This document shows, piece after piece, positions 1 to 6,221 of a stretch of 7,589 nt of DNA. How positions within the stretch are numbered: position 1 is the first letter of the stretch; each line of letters starts with the position of its first letter. The DNA is from Eubacterium sp. CAG:786 (lineage in GTDB: Bacteria > Bacillota > Clostridia > Oscillospirales > Ruminococcaceae), in the NCBI GenBank assembly GCA_000432175.1, contig HF989443.1, positions 11,701-19,289 on the forward strand. The letters are read 5' to 3'. A program made the translations under genes and the position numbers. The notes under the pieces were generated by a model that saw nothing but the letters and a program-made list of their open reading frames with translations, was not told the origin of the DNA and did not search any database.

Positions 1-1
1 C

Positions 2-724
2 GGCGGTGAGCTCACGGCTGTGCTGGCAAATGCGGTGCGGGAACATCAAAGCGTGCTGGCGGCTGATGTCGGCGGAGGGCTGAGAGCCGTTTCAGTCAGC
101 AACGGCGCGGTTAGATTTGCGCAGGTCGCGCTGAAAGGCGGGCTGGACTCTTCGGCAATAGAAACAGGAATGCCGCTGGAAAACGGAGCGATAGACCAGC
201 TCAGCCGTGAGCCGGATGGAACGATATGCTACAGCGTTGTCGGGGACGGCGACGGGCTGGGAATTTCCGCGCCGGCTGCGGCACAGGTGGTAAAAATCAT
301 GCTGGATACCGGCGCTCTCGACCATGACGGAATAATGACTGACCGCGATCTGTTCTATATCGGTGAGGATCATTATATTTCTCAGCAGGACGTAAGGGCT
401 GTGCAGTCGGATAAGGCGGCATGCAGGGCAGCGCTGGAAAGAATCGGCGCTGTGACTGGTTCGCATGACTGCGTTCTTATTTCAGGCGAGGCGTTCGGTT
501 CGGAGCAGGGCGCGGCTGCTATGGCGCAGCTGGGGGCAGTCCCGCGGGGGCTGGGTGATAAGTACGGCTGGAGCAGGGATACGGCAGAACAGGGGCTTAT
601 ATACTGCGTCACCGACCCTGAATTCATGCAGAAAATAACGCGGCTGTGCAGCGAAGCCGAGGATATTACCGCTGAAATACACGACGGTTTCGACGAATTG
701 TACATAAAAAATCTCGCATTTTAG
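2..724 (+). CDS. ASKHA-fold (DUF4445-type) protein, C-terminal part, 5' truncated by window
   Basis: The frame is open from base 2, so the true start lies upstream. A GTG at 20 could serve as a start but has no ribosome site and would cut into the fold. The 240 visible residues follow the order of the C-terminal ASKHA domain of RACo/DUF4445 proteins, which are ATP-dependent reductive activators of corrinoid proteins. GGELTA (residues 1-6) comes first, then the phosphate-loop position ADVGGG (21-26), GMPLENGAID (56-65), ISQQDVRAVQSDKAACRAAL (126-145) and LISGEAFG (159-166). The signatures are degenerate: the usual DIGTNGE is DVGGGLR, the GICGSGLID-like stretch reads GISAPAAAQ, and LAGAFGNYL reads LISGEAFGSEQ. 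No cysteine cluster for an N-terminal ferredoxin domain is visible, but that domain would lie upstream. The family call is fairly safe. The substrate is unknown, and activity may be altered or lost. The gene ends 32 nt before the rplS promoter. Confidence 0.7.
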   Translation, partial: GGELTAVLANAVREHQSVLAADVGGGLRAVSVSNGAVRFAQVALKGGLDSSAIETGMPLENGAIDQLSREPDGTICYSVVGDGDGLGISAPAAAQVVKIMLDTGALDHDGIMTDRDLFYIGEDHYISQQDVRAVQSDKAACRAALERIGAVTGSHDCVLISGEAFGSEQGAAAMAQLGAVPRGLGDKYGWSRDTAEQGLIYCVTDPEFMQKITRLCSEAEDITAEIHDGFDELYIKNLAF

Positions 725-756
725 GGGATTTTGTATGAAAAATCAGCGAAAAGCAC

Positions 757-785
757 TTGATTTTTTTCGCGAAAGGTGCTATAAT
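757..785 (+). promoter_or_regulatory. Sigma-A type promoter for the rplS operon
   Basis: TTGATT (757-762) and a perfect TATAAT (780-785) are separated by 17 nt. A TG dinucleotide at 777-778 makes this an extended -10 (TGnTATAAT). Transcription would start near 791-792, leaving a 5' leader of about 165 nt before rplS. The promoter lies just after the preceding gene's stop and is the strongest promoter match I found in the window. That fits a ribosomal protein gene. Confidence 0.85.
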
Positions 786-790
786 ATTAA

Positions 791-955
791 AGCATTTAGT
801 ATCCGTTAGTCTGCTTTCAGCAGGTTAATGTGTGTTAATGCGCGGCGTTACGCCAAACATTAAAAACGGATAGTCCGCTGTTATGGGGATTTCCCCGGTG
901 TTTTACACCCGAATAAGTCGATCTCAAGAATATCCGAAAAAACAGGAGGAAAATT
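791..955 (+). promoter_or_regulatory. Structured 5' leader of rplS mRNA, candidate L19 autoregulatory element
   Basis: The stretch folds into a closed multi-branch structure followed by two more hairpins. P1 pairs 800-807 (TATCCGTT) with 865-872 (AACGGATA). Inside it are a 5-bp hairpin, CTGCT/AGCAG (811-815/819-823), and an arm of TTAATG/CATTAA (835-840/858-863) capped by GGCG-TTA-CGCC (844-854). TTAATG also occurs at 825-830, so a strand switch is possible. Downstream come GGGG-ATTT-CCCC (885-896) and GGTGT-TTT-ACACC (897-909). No U-tract follows, so this is not a classic terminator. Leader-mediated feedback by L19 is known in Firmicutes; that this leader does it is an inference from position and folding. 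The AGGAGG ribosome site (944-949) is 6 nt from the ATG and is not within any of these stems. Confidence 0.6.
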
Positions 956-1297
956 ATGGACGCATTAAAACTCATTGAGCAGGGCAGCATGAAGGCTGAG
1001 GCTCCCGTTGTCGAGGTCGGTGACCTGGTAAAGGTTCACGTAAAGATCAAGGAAGGCGAGAAGTTCCGTATCCAGATCTTCGAGGGTACCGTTATCGCTA
1101 AGAAGCACGGCGGCATCAACGAGACTTTCACCGTTAGACGCGTGGCTCACGGCGTAGGTATCGAGAGAGTATTCCCGCTGCATTCTCCGACAGTTGAGAA
1201 GGTAGAGCTCGTTAGAAACGGTAAGGTTCGCAGAGCTAAGCTGTACTACCTCCGCGACAGAGTTGGTAAGGCTGCTAAGGTTAAGTCCAAGGTTTAA
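956..1297 (+). CDS. rplS: 50S ribosomal protein L19 (bL19)
   Basis: bL19 is a large-subunit protein at the 30S-50S interface. The 113-residue length is normal for the family. Recognisable stretches are VGDLVKVHVKIKEGEK (21-36), IQIFEGTVIAKKHGGINETF (39-58), the conserved TVRRVAHGVGIERVFPLHSP (59-78), and the basic C-terminus with RRAKLYYLRDR (92-102). The ATG is set by a strong AGGAGG (944-949) with a 6-nt gap. Codon choice is that of a highly expressed gene: Ala is always GCT or GCA. It is the first gene of the operon, behind its own promoter and a folded leader. trmD, its usual upstream partner in many bacteria, is not next to it. Confidence 0.98.
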   Translation: MDALKLIEQGSMKAEAPVVEVGDLVKVHVKIKEGEKFRIQIFEGTVIAKKHGGINETFTVRRVAHGVGIERVFPLHSPTVEKVELVRNGKVRRAKLYYLRDRVGKAAKVKSKV

Positions 1298-1326
1298 TTT
1301 TAAACCTGATTCCCCATTCATGCAAC

Positions 1327-1344
1327 GCTCCGCTACGGCGGGGC
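1327..1344 (+). other. Stem-loop with UACG tetraloop between rplS and lepB
   Basis: A 7-bp stem (1327-1333 with 1338-1344, one G-U pair) is closed by the loop TACG, giving the very stable c(UACG)g tetraloop. No T-run follows (next bases TTAGCGTGG), so it does not look like an intrinsic terminator. It lies in the only sizeable gap (80 nt) inside the operon. It could protect the 3' end of the rplS message, or slow readthrough to lower expression of the downstream genes; both are inference. A weaker alternative pairing, CGCT (1326-1329) with AGCG (1347-1350), overlaps it. Confidence 0.5.
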
Positions 1345-1377
1345 TTAGCGTGGATATGCTGAGAAAGAGTATGTGCA

Positions 1378-2076
1378 ATGTCTGAGAACGAGAACCTGGA
1401 AGAAAAGTCCGGCACCGAAACGCCGGAGTCAGAGAGCAATAAGCAGGCTGACCATCGCCCTTTGATCGAAAAGGCAGCGGAGGTCGCTTCCGACATTGAA
1501 AAGGCTGCTTACAAGCCGTTTGCAAATGCGCTTGAATGGGCTGGCAGCATCGTTTATGCCGTGCTTGCCATGCTGGTGCTCAATCTGTTCGTGTTCCGTT
1601 CCATCACAGTTGACGGGAGTTCGATGAACAACACTCTTCAGGATAAGGACAGGGTCATTTCCACCAACTTCTTTTACACGCCGGCAAGGGGCGATATCGT
1701 TGTGCTGGAGGCTGATCGTATTCCGAACCAGCTTACCGGCAAGTACGGTGAGCCTATAATAAAGCGTGTGATCGCGCTGGCTGGAGATACAATCAAGTTT
1801 GATTTTGAAGAGGGCAAGGTTTACCTCAGGAAAGCAGGCGAGAGCGATTTCGTTATGCTGGAGGAGGATTACATCGCCGCTCCGACGGTGAATGCGCTCG
1901 ACCGTCACACTGGTGAGGAGCATACTGTTCCGGAGAACTGCGTTTTCGTCATGGGCGACAACAGAAACCGTTCGCTCGACAGCCGCAGTCTGATGGTCGG
2001 AGATGTTGACACAGACCTTATAATGGGCAAGGCGTTCGTGCGCCTGTTCCCGATAGATCAGTTTAAAATGTTATGA
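1378..2076 (+). CDS. lepB: Signal peptidase I
   Basis: This is the membrane serine protease that removes signal peptides from exported proteins using a Ser/Lys dyad. The 232 residues comprise a long charged cytoplasmic N-terminus (1-50), one membrane segment (about 54-73) and an extracytoplasmic catalytic domain. The nucleophile is Ser82 in VDGSSMNNTL (78-87). The general base is Lys129 in IIKRVIALAGD (127-137). The C-terminal box is GDNRNRSLDSR (193-203). Box B has Asn85 where Pro is usual (SMxPTL), a change outside the catalytic residues. The ATG follows a mediocre purine-rich site, GAGAAAGAG (1361-1369). An ATG at 1371 in another frame stops after four codons. The stop overlaps the rbgA start by 4 nt (ATGA). 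Only one transmembrane segment is visible, as in Bacillus Sip-type enzymes. Confidence 0.95.
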   Translation: MSENENLEEKSGTETPESESNKQADHRPLIEKAAEVASDIEKAAYKPFANALEWAGSIVYAVLAMLVLNLFVFRSITVDGSSMNNTLQDKDRVISTNFFYTPARGDIVVLEADRIPNQLTGKYGEPIIKRVIALAGDTIKFDFEEGKVYLRKAGESDFVMLEEDYIAAPTVNALDRHTGEEHTVPENCVFVMGDNRNRSLDSRSLMVGDVDTDLIMGKAFVRLFPIDQFKML

Positions 2077-2921
2077 ATGATGTAGGAAATATCCAGTGGT
2101 TCCCGGGGCACATGACCAAAACCAGACGGCTTATTGAAGCCGATCTGAAAATGGTTGACGCCGTTGTGGAAATCACTGACGCTAGAATACCCGAGAGCAG
2201 CAGAAATCCGATACTGGACGAACTGGTCAAGGATAAGCCCCGCATTATTCTGATGAACAAGTGCGATTACGCTGACGAGGCTGCCACCAGGGCGTGGAAG
2301 CAGTTCTATGAGAAGAAGGGGATTCGCGTGCTGACATGCGACTGCCGCAGCGGCAAGGGGCTGAATGCTTTCCTGCCGGAAGTCAAGCGGCTGCTTGCGG
2401 ACCTCATCGAGCGCAGAAAAAAGCGCGGAATGATAGGAAAGGCGCTGCGGCTTATGGTCGTGGGCATTCCTAATGTCGGCAAAAGCTCGTTCATCAACAG
2501 AATGGCAAAAACCAAGAAAACCAAGGTGGGCGACAAGCCCGGAGTTACACGCGGAAAGCAGTGGGTATCCATTGACAGGGACGTTGAACTCCTGGATATG
2601 CCGGGCATTCTCTGGCCGAAGTTCGACGACCAGCTGGCTGCTCAGCGGCTCGCGTTCACCGGGGCTATTAAAGATGATGTCATGGACACCGAGGCGCTTG
2701 CGAGGGCGCTGGGCGCTGTTCTGAAAGAGCAGTATCCGGAACTCCTGAACGCGCGCTACAAGCTTTCCGGCGACGAGGATATCCTGAGGGATATCGCGAA
2801 GTCCCGCGGAATGCTGGTGTCAGGTGGAGAGCCTGATACTGAACGCGCAGCGGCAGCGCTCCTTGACGAATACAGAGGTGGAAAAATTGGCAGGATCACC
2901 CTCGAAAAGCCCGGCAATTGA
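2073..2921 (+). CDS. rbgA: Ribosome biogenesis GTPase RbgA (YlqF)
   Basis: RbgA is a circularly permuted GTPase that acts late in 50S subunit assembly. The permuted motif order is clear: G4 NKCD (62-65), a G5-like CRSGKG (91-96), G1 GIPNVGKSS (131-139), G2 PGVTRG (156-161) and G3 DMPG (175-178). The N-terminus carries the hallmark IQWFPGHMTKTRR (7-19); the His in this stretch is linked to GTP hydrolysis in the family. The 282-residue length is standard, including the C-terminal helical RNA-binding region. The start overlaps the lepB stop as ATGA. No clear Shine-Dalgarno site precedes it, so translation is probably coupled to lepB. Co-transcription with rplS suits a shared role in making 50S subunits. 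Confidence 0.96.
   Translation: MNDVGNIQWFPGHMTKTRRLIEADLKMVDAVVEITDARIPESSRNPILDELVKDKPRIILMNKCDYADEAATRAWKQFYEKKGIRVLTCDCRSGKGLNAFLPEVKRLLADLIERRKKRGMIGKALRLMVVGIPNVGKSSFINRMAKTKKTKVGDKPGVTRGKQWVSIDRDVELLDMPGILWPKFDDQLAAQRLAFTGAIKDDVMDTEALARALGAVLKEQYPELLNARYKLSGDEDILRDIAKSRGMLVSGGEPDTERAAAALLDEYRGGKIGRITLEKPGN
2875..2880 (+). promoter_or_regulatory. Ribosome binding site for rnhB, inside rbgA
   Basis: GAGGTG matches part of AAAGGAGGTGATC, the complement of the 16S rRNA 3' end. It sits 6 nt before TTG 2887 and within the last codons of rbgA. It decides the start of rnhB in favour of TTG over the GTG at 2878, which is part of this same site, and over the far upstream GTG at 2824. Confidence 0.6.
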
Positions 2922-3570
2922 GCTGGAGCAGCTTACTCTGATAAGTGATGAAGCGCCTGATCTTTTCGGCTTCGACAGCGGATTTCGCAGGAAATTCGGC
3001 GCCGTGTGCGGAATAGACGAGGCGGGAAGAGGTCCGCTGGCGGGCGATGTGTTCGCAGCGGCAGTCATTCTTGACGAGGGAGTTGTGATCGAGGGCATCA
3101 ACGACAGCAAGAAACTCACCGAGAAAAAGCGCGAGGCTCTTTTCGACGAGATATGCTCAAAGGCGCGGGCGTACTGCATCGCAAGCGCAAGCGTTGATGA
3201 GATCGAACGGCTGAATATACTGCAGGCTGATTTTCTGGCGATGCAGAGAGCCTACAACGGGCTTGGCATGCAGGCAGGGATAGTGCTTGTGGACGGTAAT
3301 CAGCTCCCACAGCTGGACGCAGAGATGAAGTACGTCATAAAGGGCGACGCGAGATCTGCGAGTATTGCGGCCGCTTCGATACTGGCAAAGGTGTCAAGGG
3401 ACAGATACATGAAGCAGATGGCGGAAAAGTATCCGCAATATGGCTTTGAAAAGCACAAGGGCTACGGCACTAAGGCGCATTACGCTGCGGTGGATGAGTT
3501 CGGACTGTGCGAAATACACAGAAAGTCCTTTTTCAAAAAGTATTTTGAGAAGAAGGAATCCCATGGATAA
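2887..3570 (+). CDS. rnhB: Ribonuclease HII
   Basis: RNase HII cuts RNA in RNA-DNA hybrids and removes single ribonucleotides from DNA. I chose the TTG at 2887 because GAGGTG (2875-2880), a 6-base match to the ideal Shine-Dalgarno sequence, lies 6 nt before it. That gives 227 residues. In-frame GTGs at 2878 and 2824 are alternatives, and there is no in-frame ATG near the 5' end. From the TTG start the catalytic DEDD set is Asp44-Glu45 in GIDEAGRGPLAG (42-53), Asp136 in VDGNQ and Asp154 in KGDARSASIAAASILAKVSR (152-171). DSKKLT (73-78) and the YGFEKHKGYGT stretch also fit. The gene starts inside rbgA (35-nt overlap) and its end overlaps yraN by 8 nt. The family call is certain; the start is probable. 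Confidence 0.93.
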   Translation: MAGSPSKSPAIELEQLTLISDEAPDLFGFDSGFRRKFGAVCGIDEAGRGPLAGDVFAAAVILDEGVVIEGINDSKKLTEKKREALFDEICSKARAYCIASASVDEIERLNILQADFLAMQRAYNGLGMQAGIVLVDGNQLPQLDAEMKYVIKGDARSASIAAASILAKVSRDRYMKQMAEKYPQYGFEKHKGYGTKAHYAAVDEFGLCEIHRKSFFKKYFEKKESHG

Positions 3571-3946
3571 GCTGGAAAAGGGCAGGCTTGGCGAGGACGC
3601 CGTGTGCAGCTTCCTTGAACAGCGAGGACATGAGATAATCGCGAGAAATTACCACAGGCGCTGCGGGGAGATAGATATAATCTCAAAGTGCGGTGGGTTT
3701 GTGGTTTTTACCGAGGTAAAGTCGCGGAAGCGCGGCAGTATGATTTCCGGTCTGGAGGCGGTGAATCTCCGCAAGCAGGCCAAGATAATCAGGACTGCTG
3801 ATTTGTGGCTTTCCGACAATGATACCGGGCTTCAGCCAAGATATGATATCGCTGAGGTCACGCTGGCAGGGAATGTCCCCAGGGTCGTTTCAATACAGAT
3901 CTATGAGGACGCGTTCACTGCGGACGGCGTATATACGATCAACTGA
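3563..3946 (+). CDS. yraN: UPF0102 family protein YraN, predicted nuclease-fold
   Basis: The frame is open well upstream (to about 3440), but the real start is ATG 3563, with AAGGA (3553-3557) 5 nt before it. This gives 127 residues, normal for the family, and begins with the typical MDKLEKGRLGEDAV. Family landmarks are LGEDA (9-13), ARNYHRRCGEIDIIS (27-41) and FTEVKSR (49-55). The Glu/Asp and Glu-x-Lys residues (Glu36, Asp38, Glu51, Lys53) resemble the metal site of restriction-endonuclease-like Holliday-junction resolvases. Biochemical function in the family is poorly defined. The gene overlaps rnhB by 8 nt, the common pairing in bacteria, which hints at a DNA-maintenance role. It is probably the last gene of the rplS operon. 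Confidence 0.93.
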   Translation: MDKLEKGRLGEDAVCSFLEQRGHEIIARNYHRRCGEIDIISKCGGFVVFTEVKSRKRGSMISGLEAVNLRKQAKIIRTADLWLSDNDTGLQPRYDIAEVTLAGNVPRVVSIQIYEDAFTADGVYTIN

Positions 3947-3999
3947 TCGTTGATAATGCACTGCTATGCGGTGTTTCAGTCTATGAAAGGACGATAAAC

Positions 4000-5490
4000 A
4001 TGAATTACAGAAGCACGAGAAATTCTTCCCTCAAGGTGACAAGCGCACACGCTATCACAAAGGGTCTTTCCGACGAGGGCGGTCTGTACGTTCCCGAGAG
4101 CATTCCTCAGCTCAGCAAGGAGGATATCCTTGCACTGTGCGACAAGAGCTATGCTGACAGGGCGTTTGAGGTGTTCAGCCGTCTGCTGACGGACTTCACA
4201 CCTGACGAGATCCGTCACTGCGTTGACTCTGCCTACAACGACAAGAACTTCGACAGCAACAATATCGCAGAGCTGGCTAAGCTTATCCCCGGTACATATG
4301 TGCTGGAACTTTGGCACGGCCCGACATGCGCATTCAAGGATATGGCGCTGCAGATACTTCCGTACCTGCTGACAACTTCTGCAAAGAAGACCGTTGACGG
4401 CAAGCATATCGCTATCCTGGTCGCTACTTCCGGCGATACCGGCAAGGCAGCGCTCGAGGGCTTCAAGGACGTTGACGGCACCAGCATCGCTGTTTTCTAC
4501 CCCGAGGACGGCGTGAGCAAGATGCAGAAGCGCCAGATGACTACCCAGGAGGGCAAGAACGTCAATGTATGCGCTGTAAAGGGCAACTTCGACGACTGCC
4601 AGAACGGTGTAAAGGCTATTTTCACAGACAAGGCTATCGCAGAAAGACTTGCAAAGAACAATATCCTGCTTTCCAGCGCTAACTCCATTAACTGGGGCAG
4701 ACTGGCACCGCAGATCGTTTATTATGTTTCCACCTATGCTGAACTGCTCAAGAACAAGGAGATCGAGTTCGGCGAGAAGATCAACATCGTTGTTCCGACC
4801 GGAAACTTCGGTAATATCCTTGCCGCTTACTACGCTAAGCTGATGGGAATTCCGGTAAACAAGCTAATCTGCGCTTCCAACAGCAACAACGTGCTGACTG
4901 ATTTCATCAACACCGGTGTTTACGACAGGAACAGAAAGTTCTTCACCACCGTTTCACCGTCTATGGATATCCTTATTTCATCCAATCTGGAGCGTCTGCT
5001 GTATCACCTCACCGGTGAGAACGACGCAGTTATCAACGACTGGTTCGGCAAGCTAAAGACCGAGGGCAAGTATGAGGTCTCTGCAGACGTCAAGGCTAAG
5101 ATCAGCGAACTCTTCTGGGCTGGCTGCTGCAACGACGACGAAACAAAGGCTGAGATCAAGTCCACCTTTGAGAACTACAACTACCTGCTCGATACCCACA
5201 CTGCTGTTGCAGTGAAGGTTTACGAGGATTATAAGAAGGCTACCGGCGACGAGACCAGGACCGTTATCGCTTCCACAGCTAACCCGTACAAGTTCAGCGG
5301 CGCTGTTTACGAGGCTGTAGGCGGCACAGTTTCCGACGACGAGTGGCAGAATATCGCAGAGCTGGAGTCCAAGACCGGCACTAAGATGCCCGCTCCGCTT
5401 GCTGCAACAAAGAACAAGGAGATACGCTTCACGGGCTCTGTTGAGAAGCAGGAGATGCCCGAGGTAGTCTGCAAGTTCCTCAAGTCCTGA
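4000..5490 (+). CDS. thrC: Threonine synthase (PLP-dependent)
   Basis: Converts O-phosphohomoserine to threonine and phosphate, the last step of threonine synthesis. The 496 residues match the long threonine synthase type. The N-terminal NYRSTRN (2-8) and LSDEGGLYVPESIP (23-36) are characteristic. The PLP-binding lysine is Lys113 in HGPTCAFKDMALQ (106-118). Phosphate-binding loops are ATSGDTGKAAL (142-152) and PTGNFGN (266-272), and STANPYKF (425-432) lies near the C-terminus. The ATG is preceded by GAAAGGA (3985-3991) with an 8-nt gap. A 53-nt gap separates it from yraN. I found no convincing promoter or terminator there, so readthrough from upstream is possible. Codon use is biased toward AAG, GAG and GCT, suggesting strong expression. 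Confidence 0.97.
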   Translation: MNYRSTRNSSLKVTSAHAITKGLSDEGGLYVPESIPQLSKEDILALCDKSYADRAFEVFSRLLTDFTPDEIRHCVDSAYNDKNFDSNNIAELAKLIPGTYVLELWHGPTCAFKDMALQILPYLLTTSAKKTVDGKHIAILVATSGDTGKAALEGFKDVDGTSIAVFYPEDGVSKMQKRQMTTQEGKNVNVCAVKGNFDDCQNGVKAIFTDKAIAERLAKNNILLSSANSINWGRLAPQIVYYVSTYAELLKNKEIEFGEKINIVVPTGNFGNILAAYYAKLMGIPVNKLICASNSNNVLTDFINTGVYDRNRKFFTTVSPSMDILISSNLERLLYHLTGENDAVINDWFGKLKTEGKYEVSADVKAKISELFWAGCCNDDETKAEIKSTFENYNYLLDTHTAVAVKVYEDYKKATGDETRTVIASTANPYKFSGAVYEAVGGTVSDDEWQNIAELESKTGTKMPAPLAATKNKEIRFTGSVEKQEMPEVVCKFLKS

Positions 5491-5510
5491 TTCAAGCTGG
5501 GAGGCTGACA

Positions 5511-6203
5511 TTGCTTTACACGATCGGCGACCTTCATCTTTCATTGGGCTGCGATAAGCCTATGGATATCTTCGCAGGGTGGAGCAACTACCTTGAAAGG
5601 CTGGAAGCAAACTGGAACAGCAAGATAACCGCTGACGACACAGTTGTCCTGCTGGGCGACCATTCGTGGGCGCTGAAGCTTGAAGAAAGCTTCAAGGATC
5701 TGGAATACATCAACTCGCGACTGAACGGAAAGAAGATCTTCGTAAAGGGCAACCACGATCTGTGGTGGTCCACGATGAACAAGCTTAACTCTTTCGTGAA
5801 GTCCAACGGGTTCGATAACATCAGCTTTCTGTTCAATAATGCGTTCCTTGCCGAGGGAGTGTCGATATGCGGCACCCGCGGCTGGATACGTGAGAACGGA
5901 GAGGCTCCGGATCAGAAGGTGCTTCTGCGTGAGGCGGGCAGGCTGGAGGCTTCCCTTAAAGAAGGCGTGAGGCTCGGTGGCGAGCTGATCGCGTTCATAC
6001 ACTATCCCCCGATATATCGCGCGGAGGAAAACGTCTACCTGACTGACGTGCTGCAGCGTTACGGCGTCAAGAGATGCTATTACGCTCATCTGCACGGGGC
6101 GAGCATAAAAGGCGCGCTCAACGGAGTCAGAAACGGAATAGAATACCGTCTTGTTTCGGCTGACGGTGTGGGCTTTGACCCGGTTCTTATCAACCGTACC
6201 TGA
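5511..6203 (+). CDS. Calcineurin-like metallophosphoesterase (COG1768-type predicted phosphohydrolase)
   Basis: The start is TTG 5511, supported by GGGAGG (5499-5504) at a 6-nt gap. The protein has 230 residues. Metal-site motifs appear in family order: GDLHLS (6-11) with Asp7 and His9, LLGDHSWA (47-54), KGNHDLWW (79-86), IHYPPIY with His164, and AHLHG with His193 and His195. The GDxSWA form, in place of GDxxD, together with GNHD-x-WW, is the style of the small cytoplasmic phosphohydrolase group found in Clostridia. No signal peptide or membrane segment is seen. The substrate is unknown. It lies 20 nt after thrC and may be co-transcribed with it; I know of no reason for a functional link. Confidence 0.9.
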   Translation: MLYTIGDLHLSLGCDKPMDIFAGWSNYLERLEANWNSKITADDTVVLLGDHSWALKLEESFKDLEYINSRLNGKKIFVKGNHDLWWSTMNKLNSFVKSNGFDNISFLFNNAFLAEGVSICGTRGWIRENGEAPDQKVLLREAGRLEASLKEGVRLGGELIAFIHYPPIYRAEENVYLTDVLQRYGVKRCYYAHLHGASIKGALNGVRNGIEYRLVSADGVGFDPVLINRT

Positions 6204-6216
6204 TTTTTGTACGGTT
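6192..6216 (+). terminator. Stem-loop over the phosphoesterase stop codon, possible terminator
   Basis: AACCGTAC (6192-6199) pairs with GTACGGTT (6209-6216), a perfect 8-bp stem with a 9-nt loop containing the TGA stop and five T's. After the stem come only TCTG and no U-run, so intrinsic termination would be weak. It may instead mark the 3' end by processing. It is the only candidate end signal close to the stop of the thrC-phosphoesterase pair. Confidence 0.4.
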
Positions 6217-6221
6217 TCTGA

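Noticed and set aside
738..765. AT-rich inverted repeat AAAAATCA / TGATTTTT as a terminator of the first gene
   Set aside because: The stem is only A-T rich, with a 12-nt loop, and its right arm coincides with the -35 box. CGAAAA/TTTTCG gives an equally weak alternative. It could help end upstream transcription, but it is not strong enough to call.
735..809. Small ORF of 24 codons starting ATG 735, before rplS
   Set aside because: It runs through the -35 and -10 boxes of the rplS promoter and into the leader, so the operon transcript would lack its start. Its ribosome site is poor.
965..1525. Long open frame on the - strand (186 codons) across rplS and the lepB start
   Set aside because: It is the mirror of strongly conserved coding sequence on the + strand. 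It has no family resemblance, no sensible ribosome site, and it crosses the intergenic hairpin. The same holds for the other antisense frames (for example 1429-1923, 5053-5544, 5541-6095, 6800-7150).
2473..2724. Alternative + strand frame of 83 codons inside rbgA
   Set aside because: It lies entirely inside the GTPase domain coding region in another frame and has no ribosome site or recognisable family.
3440..3562. Upstream extension of the yraN frame to 3440
   Set aside because: The extra residues overlap rnhB in another frame and match nothing in the UPF0102 family. ATG 3563 has a proper ribosome site and gives the standard N-terminus.
3938..3954. Small inverted repeat ATCAAC / GTTGAT over the yraN stop, possible terminator
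   Set aside because: A 6-bp stem with low GC and no U-run. It is too weak to call an operon end.
3947..3999. Promoter for thrC in the yraN-thrC gap
   Set aside because: TTGATA at 3950-3955 resembles a -35 box, but no acceptable -10 lies 16-18 nt downstream. TATATA at 3930-3935 has no matching -35.
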